Source: Candidatus Kapaibacterium sp. (lineage in GTDB: Bacteria > Bacteroidota > Ignavibacteria > Kapaibacteriales > UBA2268). Taken from it: a DNA stretch of 64,000 nt. Of the stretch, positions 36,469 through 45,102 are shown one piece after another; position 1 is the first letter of the stretch; each line of letters opens with the position of its first letter. The DNA is taken from the NCBI GenBank assembly GCA_013414795.1, contig CP058732.1:980501-1044500 (forward strand). Reading direction: 5' to 3'. Under the pieces are notes generated by a model. It was not told the origin of the DNA, did not search any database, and saw nothing but the letters and a program-made list of their open reading frames with translations. A program made the translations under genes and the position numbers.

Positions 36469-36476
36469 CAAAATTA
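36469..36476 (-). promoter_or_regulatory. Module A promoter box (TAATTTTG)
   Basis: TAATTTTG on the minus strand matches the Bacteroidota -7 box TAnnTTTG. It lies 25 nt before ATG 36444, the same spacing (25-26 nt) as in modules B and C. An upstream GTGCAAATA-like stretch is also shared. Confidence 0.6.
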
Positions 36477-36539
36477 TTTAAAAACTTAAGAAAAATTTTT
36501 ACGAAAAAACCAGATATATTTGCACGCTGTGTGTTCTAT

Positions 36540-36838
36540 TCAATTTACAAAAAACTTTGGTGGAAGGTTAATATTACTTGTTTTAGGTGGTCCACGGCAG
36601 CGGGAACAATGGTGGAACGGAATGCGAACCGAATCTATCGAATTGTAGCAATGCTCTGTACCCCCCCCCCGTAAGTTATTGTAAACAAAGGAGTTACAGA
36701 ACAGCAGGATTGATTATCAAAATACACACTTCCCCATTGCGTCAAAGGAATCAGAGCAGGTATGTTTCCAATCCAAATCATTTCGATTTGCAAAGTATCA
36801 AAATACAAAAATAAACAAAAAAATTAAAAATGCAAGAG
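36540..36838 (-). repeat. Dispersed repeat copy 1 with a C10 tract
   Basis: The first of three related repeats; the core 36584-36838 is shared with copies at 39.2 and 43.5 kb, and a further 30 bp is shared with copy 3 only. A run of ten C lies at 36661-36670. On the minus strand the 5' half reads MIWIGNIPALIPLTQWGSVY and on to SVTPLFTIT before the tract. The 3' half reads TEHCYNSIDSVRIPFHHC and on to the stop at 36540, but in a different frame; eleven G would join them. The rest of the 36445-36971 gap is AT-rich. Confidence 0.8.
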
Positions 36839-36971
36839 GTAGTAAAAAGATTGGGTTTCTTCTAAAAATAAGTTAAAAATAATTAATGTTCTTTAACTTC
36901 AAAAATTCGCCTAAAACCGTAATTCGAGCCTTTGTCAATTTTTCAAATTTATTAAGTATCTAAATCATAAT

Positions 36972-38441
36972 TCACTCTAAAAGAACAACCTGGGTTTGCA
37001 TTGTTTTACCTGCAATAAAGTTTATGTAGTAAATTCCACGAGCAAGTCCCTTCAAGTCTAATTCAATTTTTGCTACTCTTGCAGTTCTGTCGTATTCAAT
37101 TTGTTGAATATCTTGTGTTAAAGTGAATAACTTTTCGCCAAGCAGATTATACAATTCGATTTGAAAATCCATCAGGAATTCTAGGTCAAGAGAGAAGGCA
37201 ACAGAAACATTACCCAGAGTTGGATTTGGGTAAATATTATTGACAAAAAAGTTAGAAATTTCTTTGTTATTTCTGTTGTCATCTTCTACCGCTGTTGCCA
37301 CCGAGGGGTCGAAAACTAAAATAAGGGCTATGTCTCTAAATACCAAAATATAAATTTTTCCATCTGCTCCACATTCTATATAGTAAGCGGTGGAATTTTT
37401 TACTTCCTCCGGGAGTTCATAATAACTAATCCCAGAAAAGAAATTGTATTTTACAAGATGTGTTTTGTTAAAAGTAAACCAGAAATTGCCCGAACTATCA
37501 ATAGGTACCGTTCCAACATCTACGCCTTCCGGCAGTTTTTTAAATATCCACATACTGTCATCAATATAAATTATACCACCACCAAATAAATATAGTGCGT
37601 TTAGTTTTTGGTCATACCGAACAGAATATAACCGACCAAAATCTGGGAATAAATCAGTAACTTTTACTTTTCTAATAAATCTACTTTTTGAAATTGTTTT
37701 AATCTCAGTAGGTGTATAGATATGAGTTACTCTATCATATTTATCTACTGCACCTCCCCAATAAGGGTCTAAAACACCAGGCCCAACGGTGTCGAATATA
37801 AAAAATCTATAACCTTCGCCGGTTTCGTTACAATAGGCTAAAAATCTACCAAATGCGAAGGGCAAATCTTTTGAATCGAAAGCAAAGACCTTTCCTTTAA
37901 AATAGATTATTGTGTCCAATTCCTTCGTATAAGCCATTGGTGGATGAACATAAAACTTGTTTGAATCATATAAAATAAAACCATTGTCATAAGGAAGATC
38001 ACTCTGCCACCATTGATTGTAAACTTTTCTTAATACTTCTGTTGCCCCTGTAAACCAAAGTTTACCTTTGTGTGAAAAATTGGGATATCTAATTTGTAGA
38101 CAATACACTGTGCTATCACTGGTTTTCCCTAAAATAAAAGTGCTGTCTTGGGAAATATAATTATTTAAAAAGTCATTAATAGTCAATAAACTTAATCGAA
38201 TGGAGTCGTTTTCGTCTATTGTACCAAAGTAACCCAGAGCATAATTTTCAAATTTAAACATAGTAGTCTCGTCATAGAAGGGAATAAAAAAATTCCCCTT
38301 CCATACTGTGAAATAAGGTGGCTCTGCATTAATTACCCTTCGGTATCCTTTTAAAACAACCATCTTCCACCCATTGGGCAAAGGATATGTATTTGTACCG
38401 AAGAAAGTAATAAATATCAAAATAAACCAAACCCGTTTCAT
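36972..38441 (-). CDS. Secreted T9SS protein, propeller-like, function unknown (module B)
   Basis: A 489-residue exported protein with a signal peptide (MKRVWFILIFITFFGTNTYP). The body is beta-rich with regular aromatic and Gly-Asp turns (DGKIYILVF, IDSSGNFWFTF), suggesting a propeller of the NHL or two-component-regulator type. The C-terminal 90 residues are a T9SS sorting domain: NIYPNPTLGNVSV, IELYNLLGEKLFTL, LARGIYYINF. A second ATG four codons upstream (38453) is possible. It follows the Cys-rich gene of module B by 23-35 nt. Confidence 0.75.
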   Translation of the reverse strand: MKRVWFILIFITFFGTNTYPLPNGWKMVVLKGYRRVINAEPPYFTVWKGNFFIPFYDETTMFKFENYALGYFGTIDENDSIRLSLLTINDFLNNYISQDSTFILGKTSDSTVYCLQIRYPNFSHKGKLWFTGATEVLRKVYNQWWQSDLPYDNGFILYDSNKFYVHPPMAYTKELDTIIYFKGKVFAFDSKDLPFAFGRFLAYCNETGEGYRFFIFDTVGPGVLDPYWGGAVDKYDRVTHIYTPTEIKTISKSRFIRKVKVTDLFPDFGRLYSVRYDQKLNALYLFGGGIIYIDDSMWIFKKLPEGVDVGTVPIDSSGNFWFTFNKTHLVKYNFFSGISYYELPEEVKNSTAYYIECGADGKIYILVFRDIALILVFDPSVATAVEDDNRNNKEISNFFVNNIYPNPTLGNVSVAFSLDLEFLMDFQIELYNLLGEKLFTLTQDIQQIEYDRTARVAKIELDLKGLARGIYYINFIAGKTMQTQVVLLE

Positions 38442-38476
38442 AGTAACACCCATAATCTAAACACACATAATATTGT

Positions 38477-39022
38477 TTAATATCCGCAGTTGTCACGACA
38501 CCCATTGGGGCAAGGTGGCGAAACATACCCCTGTCTCGTTATTATATATTTTTGACCATCCCAGCATATTCTTACTGTCTCGTTGCAACGAGTTGGAATA
38601 TCACACTTCACCATTTCCCAGTGTGCATCTGGTTCGGGTTTATAAACCCATCGACTATAACAAATTTCATCCTCCCAACGAACAATGCATAATTCGCCAT
38701 CTTTGCAATTTGGAATTCGACCCCAACACTTATCTTGCCCGTGTTCTGCAATTTTTTCTATTATCTTATCTGTAACGCCTCTCTTGTCATTTTCGTAAAT
38801 AGTACTATCGCAAGGGGGAAAAATTCGAATTTGTAAAATCCTAAAATTGTGAAATCCTTGAACAATGTCGCAACAATAATCAACCTGTATTTTACACTCT
38901 ATATTATTATTAAAATAATAAAAAGTAACTGTTCTTAACGCATTCGTATCACATTCTGAATATAATTTTGTATAAAGGAATACATAAGTAAATAATACAA
39001 TTAAAATATGACTTTTTTTCAT
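38477..39022 (-). CDS. Exported Cys-rich protein, unknown function (module B)
   Basis: A 181-residue protein with a signal peptide (MKKSHILIVLFTYVFLYTKLYS) and about 16 Cys in the mature part, for example DYCCDIV, CDIPTRCNETVRIC and the C-terminal CPNGCRDNCGY. It is a distant paralogue of the module C protein: FYYFNNNIECKIQVDY aligns with FYVEFNMSPLQCTLKVWY, and RCNETVRICWDG aligns with CCLQPMRICRDC. It probably forms a disulfide-stabilised exported domain. ATG 39022 has AAAGGAG before it and TAATTTTG 26 nt upstream. Confidence 0.75.
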   Translation of the reverse strand: MKKSHILIVLFTYVFLYTKLYSECDTNALRTVTFYYFNNNIECKIQVDYCCDIVQGFHNFRILQIRIFPPCDSTIYENDKRGVTDKIIEKIAEHGQDKCWGRIPNCKDGELCIVRWEDEICYSRWVYKPEPDAHWEMVKCDIPTRCNETVRICWDGQKYIITRQGYVSPPCPNGCRDNCGY

Positions 39023-39047
39023 TTTTTCTCCTTTCTTATTTGTTAAA

Positions 39048-39055
39048 CAAAATTA
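39048..39055 (-). promoter_or_regulatory. Module B promoter box (TAATTTTG)
   Basis: TAATTTTG on the minus strand lies 26 nt before ATG 39022. The same region is found upstream of modules A and C, including an upstream CGTGCAAATA stretch. Confidence 0.6.
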
Positions 39056-39173
39056 TTTAAAATTTTTTAAAAATGAATAATTTATTACGAATTACCAACT
39101 GTATTTGCACGTGTTTATTCAATCAATTGACATAGAACTAAAATGTAGAACATTCATCATTTATCATAGGCGG

Positions 39174-39429
39174 TAGGTGGTCCACGACAACTTGAACAAT
39201 GGTGGAACGGAATGCGAACCGAATCTATCGAATTGTAGCAATGCTCTGTACCCCCCCCGTGTAAGTTATTGTAAACAAAGGAGTTACAGAACAACAGATA
39301 TGATTTTCAAAATACACACTTCCCCATTGCGTTAAAGGAATTCGAGCAGATATGTTACTAAACCAAATCATTTCGATTGGCAAAGTATCAAATTGGAAAA
39401 ATAAACAAAAAAAATTAAAAATGCAAGAG
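39174..39429 (-). repeat. Dispersed repeat copy 2 with a C8 tract
   Basis: The core is nearly identical to copies 1 and 3 over the 60 bp next to the tract. The eight-C run is at 39251-39258. On the minus strand the 5' half reads MIWFSNISARIPLTQWGSVY; a Met is conserved in all copies (39371 here). The 3' half reads TEHCYNSIDSVRIPFHHC and ends soon after CRGPP. The halves are out of frame by one base; nine G would join them. The rest of the 39023-39614 gap shows nothing further. Confidence 0.8.
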
Positions 39430-39614
39430 ATTTGGGGATGGCTTTTGCCCAAGGTTGTTGTTTATGTTTTTTGTCGAATTTGAACTTTTGTTTCGCTTAA
39501 AGAATTAGATGCTATTTCTGAATTGTATTATCTTTAAAATTTCAATTCTGGAAGTGTAGTTTGACAAATGCCCATTCCGCTACTCGATGATGAAAGTAAA
39601 TTTCCTATAATATG

Positions 39615-40841
39615 TCAGAACTTTACAAATTGACAATATCTTAAATCTCCTTTTTTATTTATTATTTTTATAAAATACATTCCCGCGGGTTGATGGGAAA
39701 AAGGAATTATTTTTATTTGCTCGCCTTCTTCCAAAGTAACTTTTGCTACAATCTCACCAATCTGATTTGTAACAATTAGATTTGCTTGTTCGTAGTCTTC
39801 CCGTTCGATTCGGAGAAAATCTGTTGCTGGATTGGGAAAGATTTTTAAGTTTCCTTTTGGTGTCAAATCATCATCTAATTTACTTAATTCAATATCTTCC
39901 AATTTCGCCCGATAAATACCCCCAGTATAAGTTCCAACAAATACGTAATCTCCAAATATTGCAAGAGCCTTTGTCCTTTTTTCAACCATTCCACTATCTT
40001 TTAAAACCCAGCTTTCACCTTTGTTACTCGAAAAATATACTCCCTTTGTGGTTCCAGCAAAAATATTATTACCTTTCGATGCAAAACAAACTACAGTCCG
40101 ACTTGGATACGGAATACCTTCGTTTTTTTCTTGCCAGGTTTCTCCAAAGTCTGTTGACACAAAAACACCGCTACCGGCACCCCCGCCAAAAACATAATCA
40201 CCACTTACATGAAGGCTAAGTATAGTTGAATATGGTAGCCCTTTGCTTTTATCCACTCTTCTCCAAAAATCTCCATTGTCGGTTGAAATGTAAACAAAGT
40301 AAGCAGTCGAAGCAAAAAGGTAATTGCCAAGTGCTGCAATCGAATAGATTGAGAATTCACTCAAACCATTAATTTTTTTCGTCCAACTTTCCCCAAAGTC
40401 AGTGGATAAAAAAATTCCCTCATTATCACCATCTGTCACACCAAGTCCTCCTACATATATGTTATTTCCACTATTAGTAATACAACTTAAAACAATTGGG
40501 CCTTCGATACCTTTATTTTTAAGTGTCCAATTGTTACCTTCATCAGTCGAAAGAAAAATCTTGCCATAGTATGTTACAATAAATATCTTATCCTCAATTA
40601 TTGCCATTCCTCGTATAGAAGTATCGCTCAAACCATCACTCCTTTTAATCCAGGTGGCTCCAAAATCGGTTGAAACAAAAAATCCGCCGTCGGTTCCAGC
40701 AAAAATTTTATTTCCACTTACCCCAAAACACCATACTGTTTTCGCGATTTCTGATGTTAAACCATTGTTCATTTCTACCCATTGCGACTTAGCTTCAATT
40801 GACAATAAAATTAAAACAAAAATCAATATTGCTCTTTTCAA
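39615..40841 (-). CDS. Secreted Asp-box (BNR-like) propeller protein with T9SS domain (module C)
   Basis: A 408-residue exported protein with a signal peptide (MKRAILIFVLILLSIEAKS). At least six Asp-box motifs (VSTDFGATWIK, LSTDEGNNWTLK, LSTDFGESWTKK, ISTDNGDFWRR, VSTDFGETWQEK, FSSNKGESWVLK) are spaced by 40-50 residues, indicating a sialidase-like beta-propeller. No catalytic residues of sialidases are evident. The C-terminal T9SS domain shows KIFPNPATDFLRIE and QPAGMYFIKII. It is the last gene of module C. Confidence 0.82.
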   Translation of the reverse strand: MKRAILIFVLILLSIEAKSQWVEMNNGLTSEIAKTVWCFGVSGNKIFAGTDGGFFVSTDFGATWIKRSDGLSDTSIRGMAIIEDKIFIVTYYGKIFLSTDEGNNWTLKNKGIEGPIVLSCITNSGNNIYVGGLGVTDGDNEGIFLSTDFGESWTKKINGLSEFSIYSIAALGNYLFASTAYFVYISTDNGDFWRRVDKSKGLPYSTILSLHVSGDYVFGGGAGSGVFVSTDFGETWQEKNEGIPYPSRTVVCFASKGNNIFAGTTKGVYFSSNKGESWVLKDSGMVEKRTKALAIFGDYVFVGTYTGGIYRAKLEDIELSKLDDDLTPKGNLKIFPNPATDFLRIEREDYEQANLIVTNQIGEIVAKVTLEEGEQIKIIPFSHQPAGMYFIKIINKKGDLRYCQFVKF

Positions 40842-41006
40842 TTCTCCTTCCTTTATTAATTGAACAGATTTTTATATTATTGTAGTTCAAATTTTTCTTC
40901 ACATTTCCTAGCATTTAATAATATTGGGAAGTATTTAAAAAATTCCAACACTGTTCTAAAAATTTTTGTCCTCTAACTTCTGATAACACAAAACAAGTTT
41001 TGGTTG

Positions 41007-42344
41007 TTACATCTTTACAAACTTCAAGATTTTGCTGCCTACCCGAACGAAGTACACCCCCGGGGGAAATTCCCTTATCTCAATTTCTTCATTTGTATGC
41101 GTTTCAATTATCCTTTCACCTAGTGAATTGTATATCGTTACATTTTCGTCTTTGTTTCCTTGGATTATCAATCTGTTTTCCACTGGATTTGGTACAATTA
41201 AAATTTCACTACCATCTATATCCTTATCCAAAACTTCCAAAGGTTCACTTACCCTATAATGAATCAAATAGGCACCGCCTGAGTATATCGGCTGTTTTAC
41301 ATTTCGCCAACAAACTACTGGTGGACTTAGAAAAAGAGTTTTATTTAAATCCTCATTAATATTGTCAGGGAACCAAGTCTTTCCCCCGTCGCTTGTTATC
41401 ATTGTCAATCCAGCCCGTGCTACCGCAATACCGTTGTATCTATCGTGAAAGGATACGTCCATAAATGGCATTAAAAATTTTAGGGAATCGTAAAATTGAA
41501 CAAACCAAGAACGACCGCCGTCAGTTGTTGCACATAATTTTGCAATTTCCTGGTCACCAACCCCATTTGAAACGCCACCAACTATCCAACCATATAATGA
41601 GTCTGCAAAATACATCTTACGTGTATTTTCTGTTACTCCCGCATCATAAAATTCCCAAGTTTTTCCCAAATCGTATGTCCTTAAAAAGGTGTATTTATAT
41701 GGGCAACTATCCGATTGAGAGAAACAAACCATCTTTACGTAAATAGTTGTTTGGTTAATAATGTTTGCCCACCCAATACCTCGATTATCCAGATTTGTTA
41801 TCGGCAAGTTTATTTCTTTCCAACTTTCGCCTCCATCATTTGTGTAAAACAGCCTTCGACAAAACGCTATACCGTATGTTGAATCCAGCATTTGAACGAG
41901 AGATATACGCTTATATAATTCCCAAGTATCTTCATAAAAAATTGGAGTATAAACTCTTTTCCAATTTTTTCCGCCGTCGTCGGTTTTAAATATTATTCCG
42001 CTGTCGCCACCAATTATGCATTTATTCTTTGTCGGCGAGGCCAGGCTACGAGGTAAAAAAGTAAAATTTATCGGTTTCCATTTAATTGTATCATAATCTT
42101 TTAAATAAATAAGTTCCCAATTCCTTCCAGCATCAGTCGAACGATAAATAGCAAGACAAACACCACCAACATCAGCAACTGAATAGCAATTTAAAGAGTC
42201 AGAACAATCGATACCTCGAATGTACCATTCCGTCATAACTGGTTGGTTTGGATCGCCAAACTCTTTTAATTTAACTCTAACCCACTCCGTTCGTATGCTT
42301 AGAACATTAATCAGTAATAGCAAAACAACCAAAATCTTTTTCAT
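41007..42344 (-). CDS. Secreted Ycf48-like propeller protein with T9SS domain (module C)
   Basis: A 445-residue exported protein with a signal peptide (MKKILVVLLLLINVLSIR). Asp-box strands include RSTDAGRNWELI, KTDDGGKNWKRV, YTNDGGESWKEI, and ATTDGGRSWFVQ, as in Ycf48/Hcf136-type propellers. The T9SS domain is at the end: IVPNPVENRLII, VTIYNSLGERIIE, FPPGVYFVRVG. It lies 79 nt after the Cys-rich gene of module C and 166 nt before the Asp-box gene. Function unknown beyond a secreted propeller. Confidence 0.82.
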   Translation of the reverse strand: MKKILVVLLLLINVLSIRTEWVRVKLKEFGDPNQPVMTEWYIRGIDCSDSLNCYSVADVGGVCLAIYRSTDAGRNWELIYLKDYDTIKWKPINFTFLPRSLASPTKNKCIIGGDSGIIFKTDDGGKNWKRVYTPIFYEDTWELYKRISLVQMLDSTYGIAFCRRLFYTNDGGESWKEINLPITNLDNRGIGWANIINQTTIYVKMVCFSQSDSCPYKYTFLRTYDLGKTWEFYDAGVTENTRKMYFADSLYGWIVGGVSNGVGDQEIAKLCATTDGGRSWFVQFYDSLKFLMPFMDVSFHDRYNGIAVARAGLTMITSDGGKTWFPDNINEDLNKTLFLSPPVVCWRNVKQPIYSGGAYLIHYRVSEPLEVLDKDIDGSEILIVPNPVENRLIIQGNKDENVTIYNSLGERIIETHTNEEIEIREFPPGVYFVRVGSKILKFVKM

Positions 42345-42422
42345 CTTTGTCTCCTATTAGTAAGTTAAATAAAATAAAACCGACGGAAAAGAGAAAAACT
42401 CTTTTCCATCGTAACATTACAA

Positions 42423-43375
42423 TTACTTTTTCAGAATAAGCTTGTCTGTTTTAAGCAATTGACCATTTACGAAAATGCTATATACATAATTGCCTTCCAT
42501 CAGATTGTGTAAATCTAATTTGATTTCGCTACGCCCCGCTTGGAGTTCACCCTCGCGTTGAATGTAAATTTTTCCATAAGGGTCGGTTATAAGAATTTTA
42601 TATGTGCCCTCGCTTTCCGTTGTAATTACAATAGGAAATTCATTGCTTTTTAATTGAAGAACATTGTCTATCTTCTCAATTTTATTTGTTTCGTCAATCT
42701 TCGGCGAGATAATACCAGAATAAAGAAACCAGTTACAGAGAGGGGTGCAGAGCGTTCCAGGTGGGGCTTGTGGTGGGGGCTCTGCTGCTCCACAATTTTC
42801 CGAAGGCCAAGGTTCACCCAATGGGTCAATTTGTATAATATTCGATGGACAATCCCGGCAAATCCTCATTGGTTGAAGACAGCAATCTCCTCCCATACAG
42901 GGTACTGTTACCGTACATTGATGTCCAGCACAATCTAAATCGAATGTAGCCCAACACGTCGCTAGGCTAATTCGCCATTGTTCATTGCAATAAATACCCG
43001 GTGGCGTTTCTTCATTACAAGTATTTGGTGGAAAACCCATTGGATTACTCTGAATTAACTTATAATATGCGGTTTTAAACAATTTCTCCTTTGGCAAATA
43101 AACACCGCAATCCGAACCTTCTGTTTCGATTTTTAGGATTTGTACGTCATAATAGAGAAAGCAAGCGAGTCGAAAAGTATACCATACTTTTAAAGTACAC
43201 TGTAATGGACTCATATTAAATTCGACGTAAAAACCCGGAGTGGGGAAAGGAGTCTAAAACAATCTGGATTGCAAGGGTCTGGAACCGGCTCTTGGCTATA
43301 TAACTTAACTGCAAACAACCCAACAAAGAGCAGGGTTGCCAAAAATAGACTTGTTTTAATAATTATTTTTTTCAT
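42423..43375 (-). pseudogene. Frameshifted exported Cys-rich protein (module C)
   Basis: Two overlapping frames encode one paralogue of the module B Cys-rich protein. The ATG at 43375 begins a signal peptide (MKKIIIKTSLFLATLLFVGL) and continues to DPCNPDCFRLLSP, then runs to a stop at 43211. From about 43250 the other frame reads GFYVEFNMSPLQCTLKVWY and stays open to 42423 with some 17 Cys (CTVTVPCMGGDCC, MRICRDC, LCTPLCNW). A T9SS-like C-terminus follows (SEGTYKILITDPYGKI, LMEGNYVYSIF). One base is missing near the short C, G and T runs at 43230-43255. It may be a real disruption, a phase-variant state or a sequence error. Confidence 0.75.
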
Positions 43376-43400
43376 TTCAACACCTTTAACTTTTTTAAAA

Positions 43401-43408
43401 CAAAAATA
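43401..43408 (-). promoter_or_regulatory. Module C promoter box (TATTTTTG)
   Basis: TATTTTTG on the minus strand fits TAnnTTTG. It lies 26 nt before ATG 43375, matching the spacing of the boxes in modules A and B. Confidence 0.55.
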
Positions 43409-43466
43409 TTAAGGTTTTTTAAAAAATTGATTTCGAAGTCTCCAACAGTATTTGCAAAAATTTTTT

Positions 43467-43761
43467 CTATCTTTTGACAAAGAACTTTGGAGAAAGGTTA
43501 ACCTTACTTGTTTTAGGTGGTCCACGACAACTTGAACAATGGTGGAACGGAATGCGTACCGAATCTATCGAATTGTAGCAATGCTCTGTACTCCCCCCCC
43601 CCCGTATTCAAAGGAGTTACAGAATAACAGATTTGATTATCAAAAAACACACTTCTACAATGCGTTAAAGGAATCAGAGAAGATATGTTTCTAAACCAAA
43701 CCATTTCGATTGGCAAAGTATCAAATTGCAAAATAAACAAAAAAAATTAAAAATGCAAGAA
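43467..43761 (-). repeat. Dispersed repeat copy 3 with a C11 tract
   Basis: Eleven C lie at 43593-43603, after a CT; a 14-bp stretch present in the other copies beside the tract is deleted. On the minus strand the 5' half reads MVWFRNISSLIPLTHCRSVF. The 3' half reads TEHCYNSIDSVRIPFHHC, then CRGPPKTSKVNLSPKFF to a stop at 43467. The present length joins the 5' half to a third frame instead; ten G would restore it. The flank shared with copy 1 begins near 43481. Confidence 0.8.
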
Positions 43762-43806
43762 GTTTAAAATTCTTTTACTCTCCTACTGATAATTTACAAA
43801 AATTAT

Positions 43807-43814
43807 TAATTTTG
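43807..43814 (+). promoter_or_regulatory. pepT promoter box (TAATTTTG)
   Basis: TAATTTTG lies 22 nt before the pepT ATG and fits the TAnnTTTG -7 box. I see no clear TTTG at the -33 position. Confidence 0.4.
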
Positions 43815-43836
43815 TTTTTTTTATTTAAGGGACAAA

Positions 43837-45087
43837 ATGAGAGAAACAGCATTAGAGAGATTTTTGCGTTATGTAAAGATTAACACACAATCGAATGAAT
43901 CCGCAGAAACCACTCCAAGTTCGCAAGGTCAATTCGAACTGGCAAATCTACTTGTTAATGAACTTAAAGAACTGGGCTTAACGGACGCCGAAGTGGACGA
44001 GCATTGTTATGTTATGGCAACTATTCCGTCCAATATACCAGAGAATCATCCAGCGCAGGGAAGAGTGCCGAACATTGCTTTCCTTGCGCATTTAGATACT
44101 TCGCCCGAGGTATCTGGAGAAAATGTTAACCCCCAAGTTATTGAAAATTACGATGGTAGCGACATTGTTCTTCCTGCTGACCCTTCCGTGGTCATTCGGG
44201 TCGAAGAAAATCCGAATCTTAAGAAGTGCGTAGGCCATACAATTGTTACGACGGACGGGACTACTTTGCTTGGAGCGGACAATAAGGCTGGAATTGCAGC
44301 GATAATGACTATGGCAGACTATCTTGTTAGCAATCCTCAAATTTTACACGGAAATATTCGAATTTGTTTTACTCCCGACGAGGAAATAGGAAACGGAACA
44401 AAATTTTTAGACATTCAAAAATTGAATGTTAAATATGCGTATACGGTTGATGGAGATTTGCCTGGCGAGTTGAACAAGGAGACCTTTAGTGCAGACCAAG
44501 CGACAATATCTATCGTCGGGCGTGACATTCATCCTGGAACTGCCAAAGGTATTATGATTAATTCGATTAGAATTGCAGCGGACTTGATTGCTCGTTTGCC
44601 AAAAGATATGGCACCCGAAACGACCGAAGGCTACGAACCATACATTCATCCTTATACAATCGAGGGCGGAGTTGGGAAGACCACAATAAAATTGCTGCTT
44701 CGAGACTTTCGAACCCCTGGGCTTGAAGAGCAGAAACAATTGTTACAAAAAATTATTGATGAAGTGAGAGCTTTTTATCCCAAGGCTGAGATAACGCTTG
44801 AAACAAAATTCCAATACCGAAATATGCTCGACCATCTGGAAAAAGTTCCCGAGGTATTGGACAATTTATGGGAAGCAGCGGTGCGTAGTGGGGTCGAACC
44901 CTATTGGAAGCCTATTCGTGGAGGAACGGATGGCTCACGGCTGACCGAAATGGGAGTGCCAACCCCAAATATTTACACTGGTGGAAATAATTTCCACAGC
45001 AAAACGGAATGGCTATCTGTGGATTTTTTAAATAAAACAGTAGAGACACTTGTGAATTTAGTCCAAGTTTGGGTTGAGAAATCATAA
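43837..45087 (+). CDS. pepT: Peptidase T (tripeptide aminopeptidase)
   Basis: A 416-residue M20-family zinc aminopeptidase that removes N-terminal residues from tripeptides in the cytoplasm. Metal-ligand regions are all present: AFLAHLDTSPE, LLGADNKAGIAAIM, FTPDEEIGNGT, the TVDGDLPGELN stretch, HPGTAKG, and GGTDGSRL, with FHSKTEWLSV at the end. The OPT transporter gene starts 15 nt downstream, so peptide import and cleavage are likely coupled. Confidence 0.95.
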   Translation: MRETALERFLRYVKINTQSNESAETTPSSQGQFELANLLVNELKELGLTDAEVDEHCYVMATIPSNIPENHPAQGRVPNIAFLAHLDTSPEVSGENVNPQVIENYDGSDIVLPADPSVVIRVEENPNLKKCVGHTIVTTDGTTLLGADNKAGIAAIMTMADYLVSNPQILHGNIRICFTPDEEIGNGTKFLDIQKLNVKYAYTVDGDLPGELNKETFSADQATISIVGRDIHPGTAKGIMINSIRIAADLIARLPKDMAPETTEGYEPYIHPYTIEGGVGKTTIKLLLRDFRTPGLEEQKQLLQKIIDEVRAFYPKAEITLETKFQYRNMLDHLEKVPEVLDNLWEAAVRSGVEPYWKPIRGGTDGSRLTEMGVPTPNIYTGGNNFHSKTEWLSVDFLNKTVETLVNLVQVWVEKS

Positions 45088-45102
45088 CAATTGGGAGTAT
45101 AT

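Noticed and set aside
36587-36814. 75-codon plus-strand ORF in repeat 1
   Set aside because: The same strand has stops in copies 2 and 3, while the minus strand stays open in all, so the minus strand is the better coding candidate.
36551-43761. Repeats as an insertion sequence or MITE
   Set aside because: I found no terminal inverted repeats, target-site duplications or transposase remnants at their ends.
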